Counted from the first letter of the stretch, positions 8,387 through 16,942 are shown. The stretch: DNA of 64,000 nucleotides from Gemmatimonadota bacterium (GCA_028873815.1 JAPPNN010000010.1:1-64000), one strand, 5' to 3'. The notes: generated from the letters alone by a model not told the origin. Made by a program: numbers and translations.

Positions 8387-8907
8387 GCGCACGCCGACCC
8401 TACCTCGTGGATTCGGACGTCTTCATCACGGCGAAGAACCTGTACTATCCGTTCGATATCTGTCCCGGCTTCTGGAAGAGCCTGCTTCATCACCACCGGG
8501 CGGGCCGGGTCTACAGCATAGACCGGGTACGTAGCGAACTCCTCGCAGGTCGCAGGACGGAAGATCTCGTGCGGTGGGTGAAGAGCGAAGTCCCGAGTGG
8601 CTTCTTCCTCCCAGTCGACACCGCCGAAGTGTCGGACGCCTACACGGACATCATGATGTGGGTCCAGCGCCAAGCGAGGTACTTCGACCACGCGAAGGCG
8701 AAGTTCGCGACGGGCGCGGACGGCTGGCTGGTGGCTTACGCGCGGGTCCACGGTGCGATCGTCGTGACCAACGAGCAGAGCGCGCCGCAGTCCAAGAAGG
8801 AGGTCAAGCTGCCCGATCTTTGCGATCAGTTCGGAGTTCCACGCGACACTACGTTTGCCATGCTGCGGTCGCTGGACGTTCAGTTCGCTTGGGTGGGAGG
8901 GCGTTGA
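8383..8907 (+). CDS. DUF4411 family PIN-like protein, probable toxin partner
   Basis: A 174-aa protein. The opening YLVDSDVFI with Asp10 and Asp12 matches the first acidic motif of PIN-type nuclease folds. Further acidic positions lie in the middle and in the segment DGWLVAYA, and the protein closes with VVTNE followed by KLPDLCDQFGV, as in DUF4411. This family is regularly encoded next to ImmA/IrrE-HTH proteins, and the pair behaves as a toxin-antitoxin-like module. Here the genes overlap by 4 bp. RNA cleavage as its activity is inferred from the PIN fold, not from any residue-level proof. Confidence 0.8.
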   Translation: MSARRPYLVDSDVFITAKNLYYPFDICPGFWKSLLHHHRAGRVYSIDRVRSELLAGRRTEDLVRWVKSEVPSGFFLPVDTAEVSDAYTDIMMWVQRQARYFDHAKAKFATGADGWLVAYARVHGAIVVTNEQSAPQSKKEVKLPDLCDQFGVPRDTTFAMLRSLDVQFAWVGGR

Positions 8908-8908
8908 G

Positions 8909-9223
8909 GTGACTCGCCGCGTGCTCCGGGAGTTGAGGGGTCCGTTGAGCGCGGTCCAAATCCGCGAGTGCGTTTCGATCAGACCTCTGGCCACCGCCGG
9001 CTTCTGTGCCTGCTGCCATGGAATGGTCGCAACATCGGAAGCACGACACCGGCTCGGCGGAATCCAACTAGAATTGGACAAGTTGGAGCATCGCAGGTTG
9101 TCTGAGTACTCGAAGGAAGACGTGACGGAATGCGCAACGGGTTTTCCTTGTTCTCGTCCCGCACATGAAAGTCCTTTCGCGACGAGTATCGACCGAGGAA
9201 GAGGAGTTGTCTTCGCCGAATGA
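8909..9223 (+). CDS. Small Cys-containing protein, first gene of the RT unit
   Basis: A 104-aa reading frame from GTG at 8909, preceded by GGGAGGG about 10 bases upstream and placed one base after the stop of the DUF4411 gene. It contains a CACCH cluster (about residues 33-37) and further cysteines, which could bind a metal. Codon choice is less G/C-biased at third positions than in the chromosomal genes, like the two genes after it. Its TGA overlaps the following ATG by 4 bp. I recognise no family. The overlaps on both sides are the main reason to treat it as real. Confidence 0.5.
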   Translation: MTRRVLRELRGPLSAVQIRECVSIRPLATAGFCACCHGMVATSEARHRLGGIQLELDKLEHRRLSEYSKEDVTECATGFPCSRPAHESPFATSIDRGRGVVFAE

Positions 9224-10272
9224 CGAATCGACAAGATACATCGCCACCGGATGTGGCATACTATTACCCCGCGCCTTACTGGCTCGATAGAGAGAGTGAT
9301 TGGGTAAAATCCCTACTCCTATTCTTCGACCGGGCCGCGATCCTTCTGCCCGGCTACATGTATGGTCGACACGTAATGGCAGACCCGACATTGGCGGGGC
9401 CTCTTGAGGAGCGCGGCCTGTTGCAAGTGCTGGAGCCCAATGATTGGGTGGATGAGGACATGGCCAACCAACTCGGTGAGATCATTGTTGAACTACTGAC
9501 AACCGGGGCATTTGACGACTTGTCGAGGGAAGTCCACTTTCATGAACTTTCCTACTCTCGATTAGGATACGGCGCTGACGTTGAGCTTGCCGACTTTCTT
9601 GTCGAAGAACTCCGAGCGAAAGATCTCGCACGCCTGAGTGAGGACGGTGTTTCTGTTCCCCTTCACCCGACGGTTCGCACCACAATTCTCACGCTTCTTG
9701 GTCAACTATCGCGGGCAGCAGGAAGCAAGCGTGGCTTTGTCGTGCATCCAACAACGCAAGATCATGGCGCCGTCGGGGACCTAATTGCTACCCTATCGCG
9801 AGAAGCGATGCCGTCATGCGCCAATGTGATTGCGCTGGATCTTGAACCCGTTGGCCTCAATCTATCGTCGATTCCGCTTGATGACGTACTCCAATTCCGA
9901 GTGGAACGCCGAGACGCACACCGAGCTTACCGGCGTGATTTGCAACGCTTCATGGCTGAGCTCGCCGCCATCAACGAGCCGGAGCAGCGGAAGGCGCTGT
10001 TGCTTGAAAGGCGTGAGGAAATCGCTGATGCGGCTCACGACATCCGTCGTGTGGCCGGGCGAGCTTTCGGGCAGAGTCTTTCTTCGTGGTCTCTCGGCCT
10101 GGCCGGGGCTGCTTGGGCGGTTACCACTGGTGACCCCCTTGGGGCGGCGCTGTCCGCCGCTGGCCTCGTACCGAAGATGTTCGGCGGCGCTGACGCTGTC
10201 ACAGCGTATTCGTATCTGTTCGCTGTCCAAGAAAAGATGGGGAAGAACTATCAGAACGAGACAATGAGATGA
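9220..10272 (+). CDS. Unrecognised 350-aa protein paired with the reverse transcriptase
   Basis: The protein opens with an aromatic-rich segment (VAYYYPAPYWL), followed by WVKSLLLFFDRAAILLP and a long alpha-helical body. Around residues 217-250 comes a conserved-looking block, IPLDDVLQFRVE then AYRRDLQRF, with charged helices after it. Near residues 293-335 there is a Gly/Ala-rich hydrophobic stretch (SLGLAGAAWAV and onward) that could be a membrane hairpin or pore-like segment. The overall look resembles DUF6236-type hypothetical proteins, but I cannot confirm that. It overlaps its neighbours by 4 bp on both sides, so it is co-translated with the RT. In anti-phage RT systems such partners are often effectors. 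That role is inference. Confidence 0.75.
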   Translation: MTNRQDTSPPDVAYYYPAPYWLDRESDWVKSLLLFFDRAAILLPGYMYGRHVMADPTLAGPLEERGLLQVLEPNDWVDEDMANQLGEIIVELLTTGAFDDLSREVHFHELSYSRLGYGADVELADFLVEELRAKDLARLSEDGVSVPLHPTVRTTILTLLGQLSRAAGSKRGFVVHPTTQDHGAVGDLIATLSREAMPSCANVIALDLEPVGLNLSSIPLDDVLQFRVERRDAHRAYRRDLQRFMAELAAINEPEQRKALLLERREEIADAAHDIRRVAGRAFGQSLSSWSLGLAGAAWAVTTGDPLGAALSAAGLVPKMFGGADAVTAYSYLFAVQEKMGKNYQNETMR

Positions 10273-11909
10273 TTCCGTTCCGCACTCCGTATCAACGAAT
10301 AGCCGAACGTCTCGACATTCGTGCTGCCATTCGTGCTGCCTCGGCCCGGAACGATCTTCTTCCCCCAAGACGGGAAGACAAGGCGGGGGGTGAACTCGGC
10401 AAGCGGTTCTCGGAATACCTGGTCCGGGAGTTGGAAACCGGTCGATATGATCCGACTCCTGCCCATATCATCGCTGTACCGAAGTCACAGATCGGAACCC
10501 GGCCGGCTGCTCTACTGCCTTTTCAGGATCGCGTCGTCTATGAGGCCATCGTCGATGTTCTCAGACTTCGGGTTGCTCGCTCTCTCCTTGGGGAGGATAT
10601 CGTGTTTTGGCCACGCGCCAACGGCGCTAGCGATAAGAACTGGTCGACGTTCGAGCGTGCCATCCTCGAACAGAACGGTCAGTATGTGGTGAGTTGTGAC
10701 ATCGCGGGATTCTATGAGTCTATCGATCACAGCCAGCTGGCCAGTGCAGTTGTAGGGGCTACAGGGTATCGCGATATTGCCGACGCATTGGTACACTTTC
10801 TGGACCGGACCATGAACGGGAATCGTGGTCTACCACAAGGCCTTGAGGCGTCAGACACCTTGGCCACCATATACTTGGCTCAGGTTGATAGGGCCATGAT
10901 TCGCAACGGCTTCAGGTATATACGCCATGGCGATGACGCCCGGATCTCGGTGGATTCCTATAGTCACGGGTGTAGGGCAGCTCGGGTCATGGAAGCGGAA
11001 CTCCGTAAATGCGGATTGTTGCTAAACGGTAGCAAGACTCGCGTCTTCAAACGGCGCACTTACGAGGAGTCATTGGTCGTATACGAGAAGGAGTGGGCCA
11101 AGGCCAAGAAGTCGTTCGTTGAGGAAGCCGCAGCGCAGTTGCGAGAGGATGACGAGGCGCTTGAGGAAGCATTGGCACGATTCGACCTGGAAGAACTGGG
11201 GTGGGCGTTGTTCTACCACGGTATCATCAGTGTCGAGGAAGTCATCGATAAGTTGAAGGCCAAGATGACTCTGGAAGACGGAGCAATAGCGGCTAGGCTG
11301 TTCAACAGTATCATGGAGAAGCGCCCCACGGAGAGGAATGGAAAAGTAAGTCGACTGGAGCGAGAGATGTTCCATTGGCAGCTTAAGAAGGTTCTGTACG
11401 CCCTGGCTGCGGCCGAATCGGATGTGGCGTTATCGTCTGTCGGAGAGTTGATCCGACGGTACCCAGACAAGACCGAGATACTCTGCGAGTACATGATGCG
11501 GCTAAGGGACAGGGACGAAGCGATAGTTAGTCAGATCGAAGGTGCGCTGGACGAGGATACTATGGAATGGGCGTTCGCATGGATGATGAGGGTGCTGAGT
11601 AAGAGGCCGGGATTTGTGACGAGTGGTATCGAGAGTCGCCTGGAAAGGGTGGCGGGCAACCCTGGAGATAGCTGGCTAGCCGCAGTGGAAGCTGCAAAGT
11701 GTCTCGCCGCGATCGGGAAATTGGGTAGGGAAACTCTATTGCTCCTGTGGAACACCTGCCCTCATGCGTTTCGTATTGACCTAGCCGTGGCCGCGGTTCG
11801 AATGGAGAAGGTAGCGGATTGGGGTACAGCGTTTGTGCAGTCTGCTCGAGGGGAACGTGTTCAAGAAGTCGTGATGGAACACGAGGCTCAGGGAGGGATC
11901 GTCGGATAG
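10269..11909 (+). CDS. Reverse transcriptase with helical-repeat C-terminus (Abi/UG-like)
   Basis: The RT palm motifs of this 546-aa protein are readable. Motif A is SCDIAGFYESIDH with Asp144, GLPQG lies at 187-191 followed by ASDTLATIYLAQVD, the catalytic loop reads HGDD (220-223) where YxDD is usual, and motif D/E-like LNGSKT lies at 252-257. Residues from about 270 to 546 are almost wholly alpha-helical with repeated Leu/Arg patterns, like the alpha-repeat domains of abortive-infection RTs (AbiA, AbiK, Abi-P2) and the 'unknown group' defence RTs. There is no maturase domain and no integrase, so a group II intron or retroelement is unlikely. It is the third gene of an overlapping unit (8909-11909) that is less G+C-rich than the rest, which suggests transfer. 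Confidence 0.88.
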   Translation: MIPFRTPYQRIAERLDIRAAIRAASARNDLLPPRREDKAGGELGKRFSEYLVRELETGRYDPTPAHIIAVPKSQIGTRPAALLPFQDRVVYEAIVDVLRLRVARSLLGEDIVFWPRANGASDKNWSTFERAILEQNGQYVVSCDIAGFYESIDHSQLASAVVGATGYRDIADALVHFLDRTMNGNRGLPQGLEASDTLATIYLAQVDRAMIRNGFRYIRHGDDARISVDSYSHGCRAARVMEAELRKCGLLLNGSKTRVFKRRTYEESLVVYEKEWAKAKKSFVEEAAAQLREDDEALEEALARFDLEELGWALFYHGIISVEEVIDKLKAKMTLEDGAIAARLFNSIMEKRPTERNGKVSRLEREMFHWQLKKVLYALAAAESDVALSSVGELIRRYPDKTEILCEYMMRLRDRDEAIVSQIEGALDEDTMEWAFAWMMRVLSKRPGFVTSGIESRLERVAGNPGDSWLAAVEAAKCLAAIGKLGRETLLLLWNTCPHAFRIDLAVAAVRMEKVADWGTAFVQSARGERVQEVVMEHEAQGGIVG

Positions 11910-12200
11910 GGGTGTACACAGGTTGGCGGATCTTCGGGAAGACTCAGTTAGGGCCTCCGCGACCATTCCCACGAAGGAGTGTCTGCCTTAGAGGACGATC
12001 CGGCGGCGCCTCGGCTCCGGGCCTCTAACGGTGGTCGGCGAAGCGGCGGGCCACAGGCGTAGGAGTCCCGCCATTCAAGTACGGATTTCCCGCTTTCGCG
12101 GCACGGTCCAGCAGGGTCCAGTACAACGGCAGGAAACGCAGATCGTGCAGTCCCGTTTGACTTTAGACGACTTCCCGCCGTGATTCAGGCCACCGCGACC
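11910..12200. other. Gap between defence island and clpB
   Basis: No gene or RNA is recognisable in these 290 bp. The right edge of the island should lie in or near this stretch, because the genes to the left are A+T-richer accessory genes and clpB to the right is core. I found no matching direct repeat or integrase to mark an attachment site. Confidence 0.4.
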
Positions 12201-12277
12201 CTGCCATTTTGGCAGGACAGTCTGCCAATTTGGCCGACCTGGGCCGGTCCGCCCGCCCGAACGCTGCCAAAATGGCA
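12201..12277. promoter_or_regulatory. Three phased TGCCA-N3-TGGCA palindromes upstream of clpB
   Basis: Inverted repeats occur at 12202-12214 (TGCCA-TTT-TGGCA, extended by one C/G pair), 12223-12235 (TGCCA-ATT-TGGCC, one mismatch) and 12265-12277 (TGCCA-AAA-TGGCA). Their centres are 12208, 12229 and 12271, so they are 21 and 42 bp apart, that is two and four helical turns. This puts them on the same face of the DNA. They end 36 bp before the clpB start. The pattern is neither CIRCE (HrcA) nor the HspR box. A dedicated heat-shock regulator binding here is inference. Confidence 0.65.
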
Positions 12278-12313
12278 ACGTTGCCGACCGATATGCAACA
12301 GGAGTTTGCTACA

Positions 12314-14917
12314 ATGCTGAACGCGGACCGCATGACGCTGAAGGCCGCCGAAGCCATATCCTCCGCGGCCCGCGAGGCCCGTCGCAGGGAGCATCCGCAG
12401 ATCGAGGGCGTCCACCTGCTGAAGTCGCTGCTCGAGCAGGAGGACGGCATCGTGGCGCCGGTGCTGCGTAAGATGGAGGTCTCGCCCGAAAAAGTTGCCG
12501 GGGACGTCGAAGCCGAGCTTGAGCGGCGTGCCCGCGTGAGCGGCGGGTCGGCTCCGGGACCGTCCCGCTACCTGCGCGGGGCACTGGACGCCGCGGAAGA
12601 GGCGGCCCGCAAGCTGGGCGATACGTACGTCTCCACCGAGCACCTGCTCGTGGGCCTTGCAGGGCGGAAGAGCGACGCGGGAAGGATCCTCAGGGACAAC
12701 GGCGTCACGGACAAGCGGCTCGACGCCGCGCTGGCGGCGATCCGCGGCTCCCACCGGGTCACCGATCAGAACCCGGAAGACAAGTTCCAGGCGCTGAAGC
12801 GCTTCTCCCACGACCTCACCGAACGCGCCCGCAGGGGCAGGCTCGATCCCGTGATCGGGCGCAACGACGAGATCCGCCGCGTGATGAAGGTGCTCGCCCG
12901 CCGCACCAAGAACAATCCTGTGCTCATCGGCGAGCCCGGGGTGGGGAAGACCGCAATCGCGGAGGGCCTGGCACAGCGGATCGTGGCCGGGGATGTGCCG
13001 GCCTCTCTGAACGGCAAGAAGCTGGTGTCGCTGGACATCTCCGCCATGCTCGCGGGGGCGAAGTACCGCGGCGACTTCGAGGAGCGGATGAAGGCGGTGC
13101 TCAAGGAGGTGACCGAGGCCGACGGCCGCTACGTGCTGTTCATCGACGAGATTCACACGATCGTCGGGGCGGGGGCCGCGGAGGGTGCGGTGGACGCGGG
13201 GAACATGCTCAAGCCTGCCCTCGCGCGTGGAGACCTGCGCGTAGTGGGCGCCACGACCCTCGGCGAGTACCGCAAGCACGTGGAGAAGGACCCCGCGCTG
13301 GAGCGCCGCTTCCAGCCCGTGCACGTGGCTCCGCCGTCGGTCGCGGACACGATCGCGATCCTCCGCGGCCTGAAGGAGCGCTACGAGGTGCACCACGGGG
13401 TGCGCATCACTGACGATGCGCTGATCACGGCCGCCAGATTGTCTGACCGGTACGTGGGAGGGCGCTTTCTCCCCGACAAGGCCATCGACCTGATGGACGA
13501 GGCGGGGAGCCGGCTGCGCATCGAGATCGACTCCCTCCCTCAGGAGATCGACGAAGTGGAGCGGCGCATTATTCAGCTGGAAATTGAACGGAAGGCGATG
13601 GACAGGGAAGACGACGCGGGCGCGCGGGAGCGGCTGGGCGGCATCGAGGCCGAGCTGTCCGAGCTCCGCGAATCCAGCCAGACGATGAAGGCCGCGTGGC
13701 AGGCCGAGAAGATCCAGATCGCGCGGATTCAGGAACTCAAGGAGCGGGTGGACCGTTTGCGCACGGAGGCCGAGCAGGCGACCCGCCGGGGCGAACTGGA
13801 GCGGGCGGCCGAGATCCAGTACGCCGAGATTCCGCGGGCCCGGGACGACATCGGGAAGGCCGAGGAGCGGCTCGCCGGCCTCCAGGCACAGGGCAAGTTC
13901 CTCAAGGAGGAGGTGACTCCGGACGACATCGCCGAGGTTGTGGCCGAGTGGACGGGGATTCCCGTGACCCGGCTGCTGGCCTCCGAGCGCAGGAGGCTGG
14001 CCCGGCTGGAGGAGCTCCTGGCGAAGCGGGTCGTCGGCCAGGACCGGGCGCTGGGGGCCGTGTCGCGTGCCGTTCGGCGGGCCCGGGCGGGCGTCCAGGA
14101 TCCCGACCGGCCGATCGGATCGTTCCTCTTCCTGGGGCCGACCGGGGTGGGCAAGACCGAAACCGCGCGCGCGCTTGCCGAGTTCCTCTTCGACGACGAG
14201 CGCGCGATGGTGCGGCTCGACATGTCGGAATACATGGAGTCACACTCGGTGTCGCGCCTGGTGGGCGCGCCGCCGGGGTATGTCGGGTACGACGAGGGAG
14301 GACAGCTGACCGAAGCCGTGCGCCGCCGCCCGCACGCGGTGGTGCTGTTCGACGAGGTCGAGAAGGCGCATCCCAAGGTCTTCAACGCCTTCCTGCAGAT
14401 TCTCGATGATGGCCGCCTCACCGACGGCCAGGGACGCACGGTGGATTTCCGCAACACAGTCATCATCATGACCTCCAACATCGCGGGCGCCTCGATCCTG
14501 GCGCGTGCGGATCGCGGGGAATGGAGCGAGGTGGAGGAAATGGTGAGGGGGCGACTCGGGGAGCACTTCCGTCCCGAATTTCTTAATCGAATAGATGATG
14601 TTGTTGTATTCAAACCACTGTCGAGAAGTGACTTGACATATATCGTCGAGATCCAGCTTGACCGCGTGGCCGCGTTGGCCGCGGAGCAGGACGTGACGCT
14701 GACGATGGGAAACGGGGCGAAGGAGGTCATTGCCGGCGAAGGGTACGATCCCGCATTCGGTGCGCGGCCACTCAAGCGGGCCATTCAGCGGCTCGTGCAG
14801 GATCCGCTGGCGATGGCGATTCTGGAGGGCGAGGTGGTGCCGGGCAGTGCCGTACGGCTGGAGCGCGGTGCGGACGGCGGCCTCCTGTTCGCTGCCGCGG
14901 AAGAGGTGCCGGCATGA
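12314..14917 (+). CDS. clpB: ATP-dependent protein disaggregase ClpB
   Basis: An 867-aa hexameric Hsp100 chaperone that, with DnaK, pulls proteins out of aggregates. It has an N-domain with two Clp repeats (about 1-145), a first AAA+ module with Walker A GEPGVGKT at 206-213 (the same numbers as E. coli ClpB), the long coiled-coil middle domain (about 400-530) that distinguishes ClpB from ClpA/C, and a second AAA+ module with GPTGVGKT at 608-615. The ATG at 12314 is chosen: AGGAG lies about 10 bases upstream and the length then equals the family norm. A TTG start at 12209 would add 35 residues encoded by the palindromes. The next gene overlaps by 4 bp. Confidence 0.95.
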   Translation: MLNADRMTLKAAEAISSAAREARRREHPQIEGVHLLKSLLEQEDGIVAPVLRKMEVSPEKVAGDVEAELERRARVSGGSAPGPSRYLRGALDAAEEAARKLGDTYVSTEHLLVGLAGRKSDAGRILRDNGVTDKRLDAALAAIRGSHRVTDQNPEDKFQALKRFSHDLTERARRGRLDPVIGRNDEIRRVMKVLARRTKNNPVLIGEPGVGKTAIAEGLAQRIVAGDVPASLNGKKLVSLDISAMLAGAKYRGDFEERMKAVLKEVTEADGRYVLFIDEIHTIVGAGAAEGAVDAGNMLKPALARGDLRVVGATTLGEYRKHVEKDPALERRFQPVHVAPPSVADTIAILRGLKERYEVHHGVRITDDALITAARLSDRYVGGRFLPDKAIDLMDEAGSRLRIEIDSLPQEIDEVERRIIQLEIERKAMDREDDAGARERLGGIEAELSELRESSQTMKAAWQAEKIQIARIQELKERVDRLRTEAEQATRRGELERAAEIQYAEIPRARDDIGKAEERLAGLQAQGKFLKEEVTPDDIAEVVAEWTGIPVTRLLASERRRLARLEELLAKRVVGQDRALGAVSRAVRRARAGVQDPDRPIGSFLFLGPTGVGKTETARALAEFLFDDERAMVRLDMSEYMESHSVSRLVGAPPGYVGYDEGGQLTEAVRRRPHAVVLFDEVEKAHPKVFNAFLQILDDGRLTDGQGRTVDFRNTVIIMTSNIAGASILARADRGEWSEVEEMVRGRLGEHFRPEFLNRIDDVVVFKPLSRSDLTYIVEIQLDRVAALAAEQDVTLTMGNGAKEVIAGEGYDPAFGARPLKRAIQRLVQDPLAMAILEGEVVPGSAVRLERGADGGLLFAAAEEVPA

Positions 14918-15453
14918 GTGCGTGGGTCCGCGGACGCCGGCCGCCGGGCGGGACGGTCGTGCATGCCATGCTGCTTCCCCGGCTCCTGGTGGCGGCGGTG
15001 GCGGGGTGCGGAGGCACGGCGGGACAGATCGGACCGGCGCCCGCTGCGGAGCCGGCGCGGGCGGTGGAGATGTTCCTGGAGGCTGCCGGGCGCAGGGATC
15101 ACGCGGCGATGGCCGGCCTCTTCGGAACCGTGGACGGGCCGATCGGCGATCGCGGCGGCACCCTCGGTTGCGCCTTCCGCAAGGCCGGCTCCTGGATCCG
15201 GCTGGGAGAGCGATGCCTCGAAGCGCGGGAGGTCGAGCTGCGCATGGATGTGATCGCCGCGATTCTGAGGCACGATTCCTACCGCGTGCGGTCCGAGGAG
15301 GCCGTAGCCGGGCGGGGACGGGCCGCGATTCGCGTAGGCGTGGATCTCGAGCGGGGAGGGCGGGGACCGGTCGAGGTTCCCTTCGTGGTGATCCGGACGA
15401 CGGACGGGGGATGGCTGGTCGAGGAGGTGGAGTTGGCCCGCGTGGTGGGGTGA
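14914..15453 (+). CDS. Small lipoprotein of unknown function
   Basis: A 179-aa protein starting in the clpB stop (4-bp overlap). After a basic N-terminus comes a hydrophobic run MLLPRLLVAAVAGC that ends in a lipobox-like VAGC, so export and lipid attachment are likely; an inner start at 14968 would give a more usual signal length. The remaining domain of about 130 residues has a helix PARAVEMFLEAAGRRD followed by mixed strands, the look of an NTF2-like or nuclear-transport-factor fold. No named family was recognised. Co-translation with clpB hints at envelope stress, but this is inference only. Confidence 0.65.
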   Translation: MSAWVRGRRPPGGTVVHAMLLPRLLVAAVAGCGGTAGQIGPAPAAEPARAVEMFLEAAGRRDHAAMAGLFGTVDGPIGDRGGTLGCAFRKAGSWIRLGERCLEAREVELRMDVIAAILRHDSYRVRSEEAVAGRGRAAIRVGVDLERGGRGPVEVPFVVIRTTDGGWLVEEVELARVVG

Positions 15454-15492
15454 GGCCGGGGGTGAGGCCGGGGCTCGTGGGTGGCTCGGCGC

Positions 15493-15897
15493 CTAACCGC
15501 GCTCGACGAGCTCCACCAGCAGCCCGCCCGTCGACCTGGGATGCAGGAACGCGATGCGATGTCCTCCGGCACCTGTCATCGGCCGTGCGGAGGTGAACTC
15601 GTACCCCTCGCTCGCCAGGGCGGTCATGGCCGCGCCGACGTCCGCGACCCGGTAGGCGACATGGTGCAGACCGGGGCCCCGCCGTTCGATGAAGCGCGCG
15701 ACCCCGTTGTTCCCATCCAGCGGCCGAATCAGCTCCACGCGTCCCACGAAACACACCTCGACTCCCTGCGCCGGCACGCGCTCGGGCGCGCTGGCGCGCG
15801 CGCCCGTCAGTCGCTCCAGCAGGGGAAGGGTATCCGCGAACGAGCGGACGGCGACCGCGACGTGGTCGAGCGGAAGGTCGGTGACAGCGCTGGCCAT
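15493..15897 (-). CDS. mce: Methylmalonyl-CoA epimerase (VOC family)
   Basis: A 134-aa glyoxalase/VOC-fold enzyme that interconverts the R and S forms of methylmalonyl-CoA, linking propionyl-CoA metabolism to succinyl-CoA. The metal-binding pattern of the family is visible: LDHVAVAV near the start, then GLHHVAYRV, and VELVE at the C-terminus after the HPRSTGG segment typical of this epimerase. The ATG at 15897 is preferred over longer versions because it begins just before LDHVAVAV. It is divergent from the SUMF1-domain gene, with an 87-bp shared control region. Mutase genes are not in the window. Confidence 0.85.
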   Translation of the reverse strand: MASAVTDLPLDHVAVAVRSFADTLPLLERLTGARASAPERVPAQGVEVCFVGRVELIRPLDGNNGVARFIERRGPGLHHVAYRVADVGAAMTALASEGYEFTSARPMTGAGGHRIAFLHPRSTGGLLVELVERG

Positions 15898-15984
15898 GCG
15901 GACATCATGCCTGCGCTCCGCCGGACGGGGCAAGCGCGGCCGCGGCACATGGGCTTCCCGGCCGTGTCTCGACATATTTCCGGT

Positions 15985-16830
15985 ATGATCGTTCGTGTTG
16001 TCTGCCTGGCGGCGCTGGCCATGGCGTCACCCCGGCACGTGCTCGCACAGGATGCGGCCGACGCGCCCCCGGAGTTGCCGGACGACGGCGCGGTCTTCCG
16101 GGACTGCGACGTGTGCCCCGCGATGATGAGGGTGCCGGCCGGGGCCTTCCTTATGGGGTCTCCGGAGTCGGAACCCGGCCGCTACCAGGACGAAGGGCCC
16201 CAGAGGGTCGTGCTGGTCGCGGGGTTTGCGGCCGGGGTCCACGAGGTCACGTTCACCGAGTGGGAGGCGTGCCTGGAGGCCGGTGGGTGCCTGGAGCACC
16301 TTCCCGGCGACGAAGGTTGGGGACGCGCAGACCGTCCCGTGATCAACGTGAACTGGACCGACGCCCAGGCGTACGTGCAGTGGCTGTCGGAGGTGACTGG
16401 CCACCGGTACCGGCTGCTCAGCGAGGCGGAGTGGGAGTACGCCGCGCGCGCGGGAGCCTCCACGGCGCGCCCCTGGGGCGCAACGGTGACGGACGCCTGC
16501 CTGTTCGCGAACGGTGACTACACAGCGCTGCCGTGCGGGGACGGGCATGAGAACACGGCGCCGGCGGGATCCTTCAAGCCGAACGCGTTCGGTCTGTACG
16601 ACCTGCTGGGCAACGTCTGGGAGTGGACCCAGGACTGCTGGAACGAGGGGTACGCGGGGGCGCCGGGGGACGGCAGGGCGTGGGAATCCGGCGACTGCTC
16701 CGCCCGGGTGCTGCGCGGGGGTTCCTGGTACCATGGCGTCAAGGATCTGCGTGCGGCCTACCGGCTGCGCAGTCCGTTCCTCGACCGGAGCCTGATCGTG
16801 GGCTTTCGGGTCGCCCGCTCCCTGAACTGA
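15985..16830 (+). CDS. Secreted SUMF1/FGE-like domain protein
   Basis: A 281-aa protein with a signal peptide (MIVRVVCLAALAMASPRHVLAQ, cut after AQ). The body is a formylglycine-generating-enzyme-like domain: RVPAGAFLMGS, EVTFTEWEAC, PVINVNWTDAQAY, RLLSEAEWEYAARAG, the NVWEWTQD block, RGGSW and a closing GFRVARSL. The catalytic cysteine of true FGE, found in the GFRC-type ending, is replaced by Val here. It is therefore more likely a binding or structural SUMF1 protein than a sulfatase activator. Extra cysteines in the exported domain may form disulfides. The start at 15985 gives the signal peptide; a longer frame upstream is antisense to mce. Confidence 0.85.
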   Translation: MIVRVVCLAALAMASPRHVLAQDAADAPPELPDDGAVFRDCDVCPAMMRVPAGAFLMGSPESEPGRYQDEGPQRVVLVAGFAAGVHEVTFTEWEACLEAGGCLEHLPGDEGWGRADRPVINVNWTDAQAYVQWLSEVTGHRYRLLSEAEWEYAARAGASTARPWGATVTDACLFANGDYTALPCGDGHENTAPAGSFKPNAFGLYDLLGNVWEWTQDCWNEGYAGAPGDGRAWESGDCSARVLRGGSWYHGVKDLRAAYRLRSPFLDRSLIVGFRVARSLN

Positions 16831-16942
16831 AACGGTTAGAGTTAAGGCAGAGAAAACAACAGTGCGGCCGGTCCCCCAAGGGGCAATGATCGCCACCCGG
16901 GGTTCGGCGGCCACGGAAAACGTCTCACGGAGGGATCCGACA

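Noticed and set aside
8909-10268. A retron-type msr-msd RNA upstream of the RT
   Set aside because: The RT start overlaps the previous gene by 4 bp and the upstream DNA is coding. No room for a retron RNA and no inverted-repeat layout was seen.
10269-11909. Group II intron reverse transcriptase
   Set aside because: No maturase X domain, no HNH endonuclease, and no intron RNA domain V-like hairpin; the C-terminus is a helical repeat instead.
12201-12313. CIRCE, HspR or sigma-54 control of clpB
   Set aside because: No TTAGCACTC-N9-GAGTGCTAA, no CTTGAGT inverted repeat, and the TGGCA/TGC pairs miss the fixed -24/-12 spacing by one base.
15481-15984. N-terminal extension of the SUMF1-domain protein
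   Set aside because: This part is antisense to methylmalonyl-CoA epimerase. The ATG at 15985 gives a proper signal peptide.
16045-16830. True formylglycine-generating enzyme
   Set aside because: The catalytic cysteine near the GFR motif is absent (GFRVA), so only the domain name is given.
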